Source of the DNA: Acidimicrobiaceae bacterium
GTDB taxonomy: Bacteria; Actinomycetota; Acidimicrobiia; Acidimicrobiales; RAAP-2
Assembly (NCBI GenBank): GCA_947455165.1
Contig: CANGMP010000014.1
Span: 1 to 33,535, forward strand
Direction: 5' to 3'
Length of the DNA: 33,535 nt
Positions within the stretch are counted from its first letter, which is position 1. Each line of letters begins with the position of its first letter. Below, in pieces: positions 7,622 through 18,113 of this stretch. The position numbers and the translations under genes are program-made. The notes beneath the pieces were generated by a model that was not told the origin of the DNA, did no database searches, and worked only from the letters and a program-made list of their open reading frames with translations.

Positions 7622-7923
7622 TGGCACGGCGATCTCCCGAACCAGAAAAGCTCGGCCAAACGCTGCGCGCGCTGATCGGCCGTTTCCAACACGTCGACCT
7701 TGACGTTATGCCGACCATTCTGGAGCGCTGGCCCGAACTCGTCGGGGGTGCGCTGGCCGATCGATGCCAACCCGAAGTTGTGCGCGCCGGGGTGCTCTTC
7801 GTGCGAGTTCCGACCGGTGCCTTCGCACAGAAAATCTCACTCGAGAGTGAACGAATTCTCGAAGGATTCGCCGACCTCGGCGAAGCTCGCCCGCAAAGCA
7901 TCACCGCCGTCGTCCGCGGCTGA
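7621..7923 (+). CDS. DciA/DUF721-family protein, likely replicative helicase loader
   Basis: This 100-residue protein lies between recF and gyrB, the usual place for the actinobacterial DUF721 gene. Members related to DciA help load the DnaB helicase where DnaC/DnaI are absent. Family-like features are the N-terminal helical part (LGQTLRALIGRF, about 11-22), W39 in the ERWPELVGG segment and the C-terminal LFVRVPTGAFAQKISLESERIL. The GTG start at 7621 overlaps the recF stop by one base and has GGGGGAG just upstream. Assignment is from length, motifs and position; helicase loading is inferred from the family. Confidence 0.8.
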   Translation: MARRSPEPEKLGQTLRALIGRFQHVDLDVMPTILERWPELVGGALADRCQPEVVRAGVLFVRVPTGAFAQKISLESERILEGFADLGEARPQSITAVVRG

Positions 7924-8025
7924 TTTTCTTTTCAAAATTCATTGAGAAGCGACCGTTAGGACCCCCGAATGTCGTACCTAAACCGGTAAGATTTAGGACA
8001 GTCAAAGCGCATCTACGCGCACTGA

Positions 8026-9993
<1,968 letters not shown>

Positions 9994-10009
9994 GAGCGGA
10001 GAAACGATC

Positions 10010-12484
10010 ATGGCCAAGAAAAAAGACGACGCCGCACCCCAGCCCGAAGAGGCAGTCTTCGGGTACATCGAACCCGTTGAAATCAACTTCGAGATGGAGC
10101 GCTCCTTCCTGGAGTACTCCATGTCGGTCATTGTTTCGCGGGCTCTCCCGGACGTCCGCGACGGCCTGAAGCCAGTTCACCGCCGCATCCTCTACTCCAT
10201 GTTCGACCAGGGTCTGCGCCCCGACCGTCCGCACACCAAGTGCGCCAAGGTTGTCGGTGAAGTCATGGGTACCTATCACCCCCACGGTGACAGCGCTATC
10301 TACGACGCCCTGGTTCGTATGGTGCAGGACTTCGCGATGCGCCACCCGCTCATCGATGGTCACGGCAACTTCGGTGGAACCGGACCAGACGAAGGCGCCG
10401 CCGCCATGCGCTACACCGAGTGTCGCCTCGCGCCGCTCGCCCTCGAGCTACTCGACTCAATCGACGAAGAGACCGTCGACTTTGAGCCCAACTACGACAA
10501 CACCTCGGCCCAGCCAACGGTGCTCCCGGCCCGCTACCCGAACCTGCTGGTCAACGGCTCACAGGGAATTGCCGTTGGCATGGCGACGCGTATTCCCCCG
10601 CACAACCTCGGCGAAGTAATTGACGCCGTCTTGCACGTCTTGGACAAGCCCGAGGCCACGCCGGACGACCTCATGGCCTACGTCAAAGGTCCGGATTTTC
10701 CGACCGGCGCCCAGATTCTCGGTCGCCAGGGCATCCTCGACGCGTACCGCACTGGTCGCGGTTCGATCAAGATGCGCGCCGTTGCCGAGATCGAAGAGAA
10801 CAAGGGTGACACCCGCATTGTGGTCACCGAGTTCCCGTACGAAGTCTCCGTCGAATCGGTCGAAGAGAAGATCTACGACCTCGTTAAGTCCGGCGACCTC
10901 GACGGCATCTCGGCCGTGCAGAACGACTCGGCGAGCCGCAAGTCTCGTCTCGTCATCCGATTGAAGCGTGACGCCAACGCCAACGTGGTGCTTAACAAGC
11001 TCTACAAGAACACGTCGCTGCAGACGACCTTTGCCGTCAACATGCTGGCCCTCGTCGACGGCGTGCCCCGCACCTTGACCTTGGCCCAGGCCATCTCGCA
11101 CTACGTCGATCACCAGATCGAAGTCATCACACGCCGCACGCAGTTCCGCTTGCGTAAGGCCCAGGCCCGTGCCCACATCGTCGAAGGTCTCTTGAAGGCC
11201 ATCGACATGTTGGACGCGGTCATCGCCGCCATTCGTGGCTCCGACGACCGTCCGGCGGCCCGTATTGCGTTGATGGCGGCCCCCTTTGAGTTCAGCGAAG
11301 AGCAGGCCAACCACATTCTCGACATGACCCTCGGTCGACTCACCCGTCTCGGACGTAGTGAGCTCGAAGAGGAGATGAAGAAGCTCCGCGAGACCATCAA
11401 GGAACTCGAGTCGATTCTCGGTAGCGACAAGAAGCTCCGCGGTGTTATCGCCGAAGAGATCTCGGCCATTCGCGCCAAGTATGCCAATGAGCGTCGCACC
11501 GCCATCGTGAACGACCCGGGTGAACTGGGCGTCGAGGACTTGATCGACGACGAAAACGTCGTGATCACCTTGACCAAGTCCGGCTACATCAAGTCGGTTT
11601 CGGCCGATGCCTTTAAGTCCCAGGGCCGCGGTGGCCGTGGTGTGACGGCGGCGAAGCTGAAGGACGAGGACTTCGTTGACCAGATCGTCAATACGACGAC
11701 GCACGCCTTTTTGCTGCTGTTCTCGAACCGCGGTCGAGTCTTCCGTCTGCGCGCCCACGAGATTCCGATGAAGGAACGTCAGGCCAAGGGCACGGCCATC
11801 GTGAACTTGCTCAACCTGCAGCCGAACGAAACCATCCAGGCGATTGTTTCGACGACGGACTTCCCCGAGGACGAGTACCTCTTGTTCGCGACGGCCGACG
11901 GCACGGTCAAGAAGACCTCGTTCTCCGAGTACGACAAGTCACGCCGTGAAGGTTGGATCGCCATCAAGCTGCGCGACACCGACGAAGTCGTTCGCGTTAT
12001 CTCCGTGAAGGAAGGTGACGAGGTCATGCTCGTGACCTACCGCGGTACCGCGATTCGCTTCCCAGCCGACGAGGCCCGCGCCATGGGCCGTGACTCGACC
12101 GGTGTGCGCGGTATCAAGCTGCGTGGCGATGACAAGGTGATTTCGCTCGACGTCGTTCGCGATGACTCGGACCTGTTCTGTGTCACCGACGCCGGCTACG
12201 GCAAGCGTGTCAAGGTGGAGCGTTTCACGACTCAGGGACGAGGCGGCATGGGCGTACGCGCCATCAAGCTCACCGCGGCCCGAGGTCACGTGGCCGCGGC
12301 ATTCATGGTCACCATCAAGGACGAGTTGCTGCTCGCCTCATCGGGCGGCGTCATGATTCGAACCCCCGCGCGAGAAGTTTCGTCGCAGGGTCGAGACGCC
12401 ACTGGTGTTCGCGTCATGAACCTGGACGACGGCCACACCGTCGCGACGGCCGCCGCCGTGCCGTTTGAAGAGGAAGAGGCCTAG
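10010..12484 (+). CDS. gyrA: DNA gyrase subunit A
   Basis: GyrA cuts and rejoins DNA through an active-site tyrosine and wraps DNA with its C-terminal beta-pinwheel. The 824-residue product has the catalytic tyrosine Y135 in RYTECRLAP and the quinolone region HPHGDSAIYDA with S95 and D99, the residues found in susceptible enzymes. A GyrA-box-like QGRGGRG lies at 538-544; the second residue is Gly, not the usual Arg. GGAG lies upstream of ATG 10010. The C-terminus is acidic (FEEEEA). Its stop codon overlaps the convergent DsbA-like gene by four bases inside a perfect palindrome. Confidence 0.98.
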   Translation: MAKKKDDAAPQPEEAVFGYIEPVEINFEMERSFLEYSMSVIVSRALPDVRDGLKPVHRRILYSMFDQGLRPDRPHTKCAKVVGEVMGTYHPHGDSAIYDALVRMVQDFAMRHPLIDGHGNFGGTGPDEGAAAMRYTECRLAPLALELLDSIDEETVDFEPNYDNTSAQPTVLPARYPNLLVNGSQGIAVGMATRIPPHNLGEVIDAVLHVLDKPEATPDDLMAYVKGPDFPTGAQILGRQGILDAYRTGRGSIKMRAVAEIEENKGDTRIVVTEFPYEVSVESVEEKIYDLVKSGDLDGISAVQNDSASRKSRLVIRLKRDANANVVLNKLYKNTSLQTTFAVNMLALVDGVPRTLTLAQAISHYVDHQIEVITRRTQFRLRKAQARAHIVEGLLKAIDMLDAVIAAIRGSDDRPAARIALMAAPFEFSEEQANHILDMTLGRLTRLGRSELEEEMKKLRETIKELESILGSDKKLRGVIAEEISAIRAKYANERRTAIVNDPGELGVEDLIDDENVVITLTKSGYIKSVSADAFKSQGRGGRGVTAAKLKDEDFVDQIVNTTTHAFLLLFSNRGRVFRLRAHEIPMKERQAKGTAIVNLLNLQPNETIQAIVSTTDFPEDEYLLFATADGTVKKTSFSEYDKSRREGWIAIKLRDTDEVVRVISVKEGDEVMLVTYRGTAIRFPADEARAMGRDSTGVRGIKLRGDDKVISLDVVRDDSDLFCVTDAGYGKRVKVERFTTQGRGGMGVRAIKLTAARGHVAAAFMVTIKDELLLASSGGVMIRTPAREVSSQGRDATGVRVMNLDDGHTVATAAAVPFEEEEA

Positions 12485-12494
12485 GCCTCTTCCT
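12471..12494. repeat. 24-bp perfect palindrome across the gyrA and dsbA-like stop codons
   Basis: The half-site AGGAAGAGGCCT is followed by its exact reverse complement, centred between 12482 and 12483. The central CTAG supplies TAG stops for both convergent genes. Each arm encodes the acidic C-terminal residues of one protein (EEEEA and KEEA). With a CTAG loop each transcript could form a 10-bp stem, but no T-tract follows on either side. Confidence 0.9.
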
Positions 12495-13137
12495 TCATTC
12501 GGCGGGCCCAGGCCCGCTCCAGAACGGAAAGAATCTCGTCGGCGCCCTGGGCGCCCATGACCATGAAGCGACCGTCGATCAAGATGCTTGGCACGCCCGT
12601 GATTCCGAGCTCCATGGCGATCTCTTCGTCCTCACGAACATTGGTGGCGTAACTATCACTCGCCAACACCTCGGCCGCCCCGGTGACTCCGAGTTCGCCC
12701 GCCAGCGCGAGGAGCTGGTCGTGATCGCCGGGACGCTGACCCTCGCAGAAGTAGGCCTGCAACAGTCGCTCCAGGAGTTCGGCCTCGAGTCCCTGCGTGG
12801 CGGCCAGTGCCAAGAGGCGGTGGGCATCAAAGGTGTTGCCCGGTTGGCAGCGCTCCATGTCCCAGGTCATGCCAAACGTGGCGGCCGTGTGGCTAAGGCG
12901 TGCGTTGTTGGCCTCGGCCTGCTCCACGCTCATCCCGTACTTCGTGGCGAGCAGCTCGGGCAACGTGCGGTTATAGCTCGCGGGGGCGTTGCGGTCGAGC
13001 TCAAAGGCTCGGTGATGGACCTCAACGGTGACCTCGGGGTCGAACTGTTCGAGGGCCGCTTCGAGCTGACGCTTGCCGAGATAACAGAAGGGGCAGACAA
13101 TGTCACCCCACACATCGATACGCAAAACCTTCTCCAT
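12481..13137 (-). CDS. DsbA-family (FrnE-like) thiol oxidoreductase
   Basis: FrnE-like DsbA-fold proteins are cytoplasmic disulfide oxidoreductases or isomerases. The 218-residue product starts MEKVLRIDVWGDIVCPFCYL, with the CxxC active site at C15-C18, an inserted helical domain (about 60-165) and the conserved cis-proline segment GVPSILIDG (P183) followed by VMGAQ. There is no signal peptide. I chose ATG 13137 because the family begins a few residues before the first beta strand; the frame runs further upstream but into the divergent gene. Its physiological substrate is unknown. Confidence 0.88.
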   Translation of the reverse strand: MEKVLRIDVWGDIVCPFCYLGKRQLEAALEQFDPEVTVEVHHRAFELDRNAPASYNRTLPELLATKYGMSVEQAEANNARLSHTAATFGMTWDMERCQPGNTFDAHRLLALAATQGLEAELLERLLQAYFCEGQRPGDHDQLLALAGELGVTGAAEVLASDSYATNVREDEEIAMELGITGVPSILIDGRFMVMGAQGADEILSVLERAWARRMKEEA

Positions 13138-13172
13138 GGAACCATCGTGACACAGCGACCGGCCAGGTCGGG

Positions 13173-13178
13173 CAGAAT
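13173..13178 (+). promoter_or_regulatory. Possible -10 box of a leaderless transcript (CoA-transferase)
   Basis: CAGAAT ends 6 bases before the ATG at 13185 and there is no Shine-Dalgarno. This spacing would start transcription at or next to the start codon, as in leaderless actinobacterial mRNAs. The first base departs from TAnnnT. Confidence 0.35.
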
Positions 13179-13184
13179 AGAGAG

Positions 13185-14483
13185 ATGGCAATGCGTGAAT
13201 TAACGGCAACCGAAGCAGTTCAGTTGCTGAACCCGACTGACACGGTCGGGCTCGGGCTCGGGCCGGCCAACCCCCACGGTCTTCTAAAGGCCATGTCGGC
13301 CCGCACGGACTGGGAACAGCTGACCGTCGGCGGAGCACTGATTCTCGGGCTCTTTGAACTCTTCACGCACCCCAATGTTTCCTATCGGGCCGGCTTCTTC
13401 GGGCCGGCCGAGCGCTACTACGCGAGTGTCAACACCAAGGTCGAACACGTGCCGGCCGGCTTTCGCCAGTTCGCCCCCATCCTGCGCCGGATGGCCCCGC
13501 GCGTGATGATGGTCCAGGCCACGCCGCCGGACCAACACGGCTTTTGCAGTCTCTCGCTGCACTGCGGCGCCACGCTCGATGAACTGAAGGCGGCCGGTGC
13601 TGATCCGAATCGCCTCCTCATCGTGGAGACGTCGCCCCACTTCCCGTGGACCTCGGGCGTACCGGGATTCGAGAACCGCCTCTCGGTTGACGAAATCGAC
13701 GTTCTCGTGGTCGGTGATGAGGTGCCCTTTGAGCTGCCGTCGGAAGCGGCCACTGAGGCCGACATGGCGATTGCGCAACAAACGCTGCCCTTCATCCACG
13801 AGCGCTCGACGCTCCAGACCGGTATTGGCGCCATCCCCAACATGGTGGCCCAGGCCCTCGCCGAGCGTCCGGGCGGCGACTACGGCATCCACTCTGAGAT
13901 GTTCACCGACGGGCTGTGGAAGCTTTCGGAAAGTGGCAAGGTCTCCAATGCCCACAAGGGCATCTACGAAGGTTTCTCGCTCACCACCTTCGCCCTCGGC
14001 TCGGCCGGCCTCTACGAGTGGCTGCACGAAAATCGCACGGTGCGCTTCGCGCCCGTCTCGGTCGTGAACGATCCAACCATCATTGGCCGCAACGAGAACT
14101 TCGTCTCCATCAACGGCGCCATCTCGGTTGACCTGTTTGGACAAGTAGTGGCCGACTCGGTCGCGGGTCGTCAGGTCTCTGGTGTGGGTGGTCACGAAGA
14201 CTTCGTGGCCGGTGCGGACTTGGCACTCGATGATGTGTCGTTAATCTGCTTACGCTCCACTATTGAAGTGAACGGTGAACTCGTGAGTCGCATTCCAGCC
14301 CAACTACCCCTTGGCTCGGTCGTCTCCACGCCCCGACACCACACCGGCGTGGTCGTCACCGAGTTTGGTGCGGCCGACCTGCGTGGCACGACCGTAACGG
14401 AACGAGCTCACCTCTTGGCCGATATTGCCCACCCCAACTTCCGCGAGGAACTCCACACCGCTGCTGAAACACTCGGTCGATAA
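13185..14483 (+). CDS. Acetyl-CoA hydrolase/transferase-family (4-hydroxybutyrate-type) CoA-transferase
   Basis: Enzymes of this family move CoA from an acyl-CoA to an acid through a glutamyl-CoA intermediate, or hydrolyse acetyl-CoA. The 432-residue product has the family motif GIGAIPNM (213-220), the segment GIHSEMFTDG with E238 at the place of the catalytic glutamate, and GVGGHEDF (333-340). The length fits 4-hydroxybutyrate CoA-transferase relatives. Start ATG 13185 has a second ATG two codons on. It diverges from the DsbA-like gene across 47 bases, and its stop TAA shares a base with the next gene's ATG, so the two are probably co-transcribed. The actual acid substrate cannot be read from the sequence. 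Confidence 0.88.
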   Translation: MAMRELTATEAVQLLNPTDTVGLGLGPANPHGLLKAMSARTDWEQLTVGGALILGLFELFTHPNVSYRAGFFGPAERYYASVNTKVEHVPAGFRQFAPILRRMAPRVMMVQATPPDQHGFCSLSLHCGATLDELKAAGADPNRLLIVETSPHFPWTSGVPGFENRLSVDEIDVLVVGDEVPFELPSEAATEADMAIAQQTLPFIHERSTLQTGIGAIPNMVAQALAERPGGDYGIHSEMFTDGLWKLSESGKVSNAHKGIYEGFSLTTFALGSAGLYEWLHENRTVRFAPVSVVNDPTIIGRNENFVSINGAISVDLFGQVVADSVAGRQVSGVGGHEDFVAGADLALDDVSLICLRSTIEVNGELVSRIPAQLPLGSVVSTPRHHTGVVVTEFGAADLRGTTVTERAHLLADIAHPNFREELHTAAETLGR

Positions 14484-16081
14484 TGCTCATTGTCCGCGAT
14501 CTCGCGATTGAAATCGGCACGCGCCGCATGCTGACCCCGACCCACTTGACGGTGGGAGAGGGCGAGAAGGTCGGCATCGTCGGCCGCAACGGTGCCGGCA
14601 AGTCGACCCTGCTCTCCGTACTGCTCGGCGAGGGCGGCGAACACCTCCGTGTGGAGGGCACCGTCCAGCGCTTCGGTCTGTGGGCCCACTTGCCCCAGGA
14701 GCCAGTGCCCGGCGGCCTGGGCGTCGAGCCCAACGGGCTCTCCCACGTCTTGTCGGCCCGTGGTCTGGACCGTCTCGACGCCGATATGCACGCCGCCCGC
14801 CAGGCCATGTCCGCCGACCCGTCGTCAGAGAACATTGAACGGTTCACCGAGATTGAAGAGAAGTTTCGCGACCTCGGTGGCTACGAGGCCGAGTCGGAAG
14901 TGGCCCGCCTCGCGGCCGGTCTCGGCCTGGACGAGGAGTATCTCCTTGAAGATTTGAACTCGCTCTCCGGTGGTCAACGACGTCGCATCGACCTCATGCG
15001 CGTTCTCTACGAACAACCCGAGACCATGGTGCTCGACGAACCGACGAACCACCTCGACAAGGCGGCCAAGCGCTGGCTCTTTGACGAACTCGAGAAGTTT
15101 CCTGGCACAATCCTCGTCATCAGCCACGACCTCCCCCTGCTCGACAAGGCCATTGACCGCGTCTTGTCGCTGCGCGAGGGTCGACTGCGCGAGTACAAGG
15201 GCAACTACACCAAGTTCTTGGAGCAAGAAGAGATTCAGATCGCCGGAGAAGAGAAGTTGGCCTCCCGCCAAGACGCCGACATCGAGCGACTGAGCCAACT
15301 CGCGAACTCGATGCGTGGTCAGACCGAAAAGCGCGCCCGACTGGCCAAGGTGCTCGACAACCGCGTTGACCGCCTGAAGGACTCGCGCGTGGAAGTCACG
15401 CAGCGCGAGCGCAAGGTCAAGTTCAAGCTGCCCGAGCCCCCACGAAGTGGCGACGTTCCGTTGACGGCTTCGGACATCGCCGTCTCCTACGGTTCGACCC
15501 AGATCTTGAAGCGGACCAGCTTTATTACTAAGCGCGGCGACCGCATTTTGATTGTCGGTCGCAACGGCGCCGGAAAGAGCTCCCTGCTGCGTTGTCTCGC
15601 CGAGGCGCAGACGCCAACGAGCGGGGGAGTCAAGCTTGGGGCCAACGTCGTTCGTGGTTACTTCGCCCAGGAGCACGAAAACCTCGATTCATCAAAGACA
15701 GTTCTCGCCCACCTCGATAACGCGACGGTGGAGACCGAGGTCCAACGTCGGGCCCTACTCGGCGCCTTCGGCCTCAAGGGCTCGGCGGCGCTGCAGACTC
15801 CCGACACCCTCTCGGGTGGTGAGCGGGCCAAGTTGGCCCTCGCCATGCTGGCCGCTTCCGAGGCCAACCTCTTGATCTTGGACGAACCGACGAACAACCT
15901 GGACCCTCGTTCGGTCGAAGCCGTTGGCGAGATGCTCCGCGGCTGGAGCGGCACCATCATCGCCGTCTCCCACGAACGGGCCTTCGTGGAGGCCCTCGAA
16001 CCGACCCACGCCGTCTTGCTGCCGGAGGAGTACTTCGACCTGTGGCGTGATGACTACATGGACATGGTCGAGCAGCGCTAG
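14483..16081 (+). CDS. ABC-F family ATPase (ribosome-associated type)
   Basis: ABC-F proteins have two ATPase domains and no membrane domain; known members act at the ribosomal E site in translation or antibiotic protection. The 532-residue product has Walker A GRNGAGKST (34-42) and signature LSGGQ (161-165) in the first half, a charged linker rich in Arg, Lys and Glu (about 250-320) and Walker A GRNGAGKSS (359-367) with LSGGE (443-447) in the second. Both Walker B regions read LDEPTN. The start overlaps the CoA-transferase stop by one base (TAATG). It lacks the features that would place it in a specific EttA or resistance subgroup. Confidence 0.92.
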   Translation: MLIVRDLAIEIGTRRMLTPTHLTVGEGEKVGIVGRNGAGKSTLLSVLLGEGGEHLRVEGTVQRFGLWAHLPQEPVPGGLGVEPNGLSHVLSARGLDRLDADMHAARQAMSADPSSENIERFTEIEEKFRDLGGYEAESEVARLAAGLGLDEEYLLEDLNSLSGGQRRRIDLMRVLYEQPETMVLDEPTNHLDKAAKRWLFDELEKFPGTILVISHDLPLLDKAIDRVLSLREGRLREYKGNYTKFLEQEEIQIAGEEKLASRQDADIERLSQLANSMRGQTEKRARLAKVLDNRVDRLKDSRVEVTQRERKVKFKLPEPPRSGDVPLTASDIAVSYGSTQILKRTSFITKRGDRILIVGRNGAGKSSLLRCLAEAQTPTSGGVKLGANVVRGYFAQEHENLDSSKTVLAHLDNATVETEVQRRALLGAFGLKGSAALQTPDTLSGGERAKLALAMLAASEANLLILDEPTNNLDPRSVEAVGEMLRGWSGTIIAVSHERAFVEALEPTHAVLLPEEYFDLWRDDYMDMVEQR

Positions 16082-16108
16082 TTCGCTTTCCCGTACAGTC
16101 GTAGTTCT

Positions 16109-17077
16109 ATGAAGATTCTCATTATCGGTGGTTCCTCCTTCGTTGGTCGCGGTATTGCATTGGCCGCTCACGAGCGTGGTCACGACGTCACGGTGTTCAA
16201 TCGCGGCACGACCCCGACCGACCTGCCCGAGTCAATTACTCGCCTCGTTGGTAATCGTCAAACCGACCTGTCGGCCCTGTCGAGCGGAACCTACGACGCC
16301 ACCATCGACGCGATCGCGTACCAGCGCCGAGACGTCGAACTGCTCCACGAAGCGCTGGGCGAACGGGCCGGGTACTACCTGCAGATCTCGTCGATCTCGG
16401 CCTACCAAGACCCGGCCGACGTCAATGCCGATGAATCAACGCCCCTCCTCGAGCTCGGTGACACTGACCCCAACGCCCCGGTGACCGGCGCCACGTACGG
16501 CATCTTGAAGGCCGAGTGCGAGCGGGCCGCCACTGAACTGTTCGGGACCAACATCGGCATCGTTCGGCCAACCTTCGTGGTCGGTGGCCACGACAAGACC
16601 TTCCGCTTCCCCTACTGGGTGGCTCGCATCGCCCGCGGCGGCCGCGTGGCCTTTCCCGGTCCGTCCACGAACGCTCTTCAGTGGATTGACGCGCGAGACC
16701 TTGGTGAGTTCTGTGTTCTGTTGACCGAAGGTCGTTACGCCGGGGCGGTGCACGCCCTCGGAACGTCTCCGGCGACGAGCTTCGGCGAGACGCTTAGCCG
16801 TATTGCGAGCCACGTGGCGCCCGAGGGCACGACCCTCGTAGAGATCGACCCCGCCCGTTTGACCGATGCCACGTGGTATTCGAAGTTTCCACTGTGGACG
16901 GGTGGTTCGAGCGAGACGGCGCTCTCGATGAGTAACGCCAAGGCGCTTTCGCTGGGCTTGACGCTGCGCACTCTCGAAGTGAGCGTTGATGACACGCTGG
17001 CCTGGTTTGGTGACCGGTCCTGGCCGGAGCACTGGCTGAGCGAAGCTGACGAGCAGAAACTCATCGACGAGGCGTAG
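16109..17077 (+). CDS. NAD-dependent epimerase/dehydratase (extended SDR) family protein
   Basis: The 322-residue product has a Rossmann-fold N-terminus ILIIGGSSFVGRG (3-15), a Ser-rich strand QISSIS (92-97) and the catalytic YxxxK pair Y130/K134 in TYGILKAE, followed by IVRPTFVVG. The GGSxFVGR form of the dinucleotide motif is typical of a group related to chloroplast CSP41-like and isoflavone reductase-like proteins. The substrate is unknown. TACAGT at 16094-16099 could be its -10 box, giving an almost leaderless mRNA. Confidence 0.85.
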   Translation: MKILIIGGSSFVGRGIALAAHERGHDVTVFNRGTTPTDLPESITRLVGNRQTDLSALSSGTYDATIDAIAYQRRDVELLHEALGERAGYYLQISSISAYQDPADVNADESTPLLELGDTDPNAPVTGATYGILKAECERAATELFGTNIGIVRPTFVVGGHDKTFRFPYWVARIARGGRVAFPGPSTNALQWIDARDLGEFCVLLTEGRYAGAVHALGTSPATSFGETLSRIASHVAPEGTTLVEIDPARLTDATWYSKFPLWTGGSSETALSMSNAKALSLGLTLRTLEVSVDDTLAWFGDRSWPEHWLSEADEQKLIDEA

Positions 17078-17369
17078 CCCCAGGCGAAAGTACAAAGTCG
17101 TCGGTATAAAGTTCAGCTCTGGCCTTTTCGCTTCGCGGACTTAGAACAGTCATTTATCCCACCCACGATCTCGGCGCCTCGAAGGCGTGGTGGGCTTTCT
17201 TTTCAATCCCAATTTCACCCTGGGTTAGAGCGTTTCAAAGTGAGTAGAACCTGAGACTTTTCGGCCTAAAGAAGACCATCCCGCTCTGCGCTTCTCGCCG
17301 GTTCTAGCCTCGCCGTTAGGTGAATCGTAGATAGTTACGGTTCGACTAATTCCTACTTAGGAGGCCTTC
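17078..17369. other. Non-coding interval with a terminator and a leader
   Basis: No gene is visible in these 292 bp. TATAAA at 17105-17110 looks like a -10 box without a matching -35. A good terminator hairpin ends at 17203. The remaining 165 bp up to the membrane protein start have no recognisable riboswitch and end with TTAGGAGG as a strong ribosome binding site. A short RNA from about 17118 to 17203 is possible but I could not match it to a known family. Confidence 0.4.
17158..17203 (+). terminator. Intrinsic terminator downstream of the epimerase gene
   Basis: CCCACC-C-ACG (17158-17167) pairs with CGTGGTGGG (17186-17194), leaving one bulged C, and is followed by CTTTCTTTT. The loop is 18 bases and may fold internally. 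Confidence 0.75.
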
Positions 17370-17732
17370 ATGCTGGCAATTGCGACCACCGGTTCATCAA
17401 CCTCGGTACTTGGAACCGCCGTGGTCACCTTGGCCATCGTGATCTTCTACCTTGTCTCGGAGTGGAAGGTCTTCGCCAAGGCTGGCCAACCAGGTATTGC
17501 CGCCATTGTTCCAATTTGGAACCTCTACGTCCTGTGCAAGATCGCCAAGCGACCCGGCTGGTGGACAATCCTCATGTTTGTTCCGTTTGTCAACATCGTG
17601 GTCTATTTCATTGTGGGCAATAACATCGCCAAGAATTTCGGCAAGGGAACGGGCTTTGGCCTTGGCCTGGTCTTGCTCCCAATCTTCTTCGTGCCGGCAC
17701 TTGGCTTCGGAGACGCCACGTACCGCCAGTAA
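17370..17732 (+). CDS. DUF5684-type small membrane protein
   Basis: This 120-residue protein has three hydrophobic segments (about 11-31, 64-85 and 92-112). The recognisable core is EWKVFAKAGQPGIAAIVPIW, then KRPGWWTILMFVPFVNIVV and KNFGKGTGFGLGLVLLP with a final LGFGDATY. These are the features of the DUF5684 family, sometimes found fused to signal peptidase I, but here it stands alone. Function is unknown. TAGGAGG lies 6 bases before the ATG. It has its own long leader and is preceded by a terminator, so it is probably transcribed alone. Confidence 0.8.
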   Translation: MLAIATTGSSTSVLGTAVVTLAIVIFYLVSEWKVFAKAGQPGIAAIVPIWNLYVLCKIAKRPGWWTILMFVPFVNIVVYFIVGNNIAKNFGKGTGFGLGLVLLPIFFVPALGFGDATYRQ

Positions 17733-17864
17733 GCACTGGGCCTTACAGCAATCGGCCGGATACGCCGAGCCTTGCGAACTCAATCTTGGAGTAGTTCAAA
17801 CCTCGATACCTTGCGGGTCGATTTGACCACCCGAAATCTGGCTCTCCTTGTGTCTCACGGGTGA

Positions 17865-17870
17865 TACATT
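17865..17870 (+). promoter_or_regulatory. -10 box of a probable leaderless vapB transcript
   Basis: TACATT matches TAnnnT and ends 6 bases before the ATG of the antitoxin gene, with no Shine-Dalgarno. Transcription would begin at about the start codon. Confidence 0.45.
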
Positions 17871-17876
17871 AACGAC

Positions 17877-18113
17877 ATGAGCGAAGTAACTATCCGAGAA
17901 CTACGTAATCACGGGGGGGATGTCGTGAAACGGGTGGTCGGGGGTGAGACGCTCATTCTTACCCGCGATGGTGAGCCCGTCGCTGAACTGCGGCCACTGC
18001 CACGACCCGGGTTGTCAGCCGAAAACCTGCTGAAGCGCTGGAAGTTCCTCCCCGAAGTTGATGCAGCGCTACTGCGCCGCGACATCGACGAAATTTTGGA
18101 CCCGACACTATGA
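17877..18113 (+). CDS. Antitoxin of the Phd/YefM-like (VapB) type
   Basis: This 78-residue protein starts MSEVTIRELRNHGGDVVKRV and continues GETLILTRDGEPVAELRPLP, the typical DNA-binding fold of Phd/YefM antitoxins. The C-terminal half (about 45-78, LLKRWKFLPEVDAALLRRDI) would wrap the toxin. It overlaps the PIN toxin gene by four bases (ATGA), the usual antitoxin-first arrangement. Such antitoxins bind their own promoter with the toxin and repress it, so autoregulation is expected. Confidence 0.88.
   Translation: MSEVTIRELRNHGGDVVKRVVGGETLILTRDGEPVAELRPLPRPGLSAENLLKRWKFLPEVDAALLRRDIDEILDPTL

Noticed and set aside
10271-10315. Quinolone-resistance change in gyrA
   Set aside because: The region reads HPHGDSAIYDA with Ser95 and Asp99 intact, the usual susceptible residues.
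10559-11758. A 399-codon open frame antisense to gyrA
   Set aside because: It mirrors the codon pattern of gyrA in a GC-rich gene and has no recognisable domain; long antisense frames of this kind also occur opposite other genes here.
17078-17369. 6S RNA, SRP RNA or a known riboswitch
   Set aside because: None of the conserved sequence blocks of those RNAs that I know are present.
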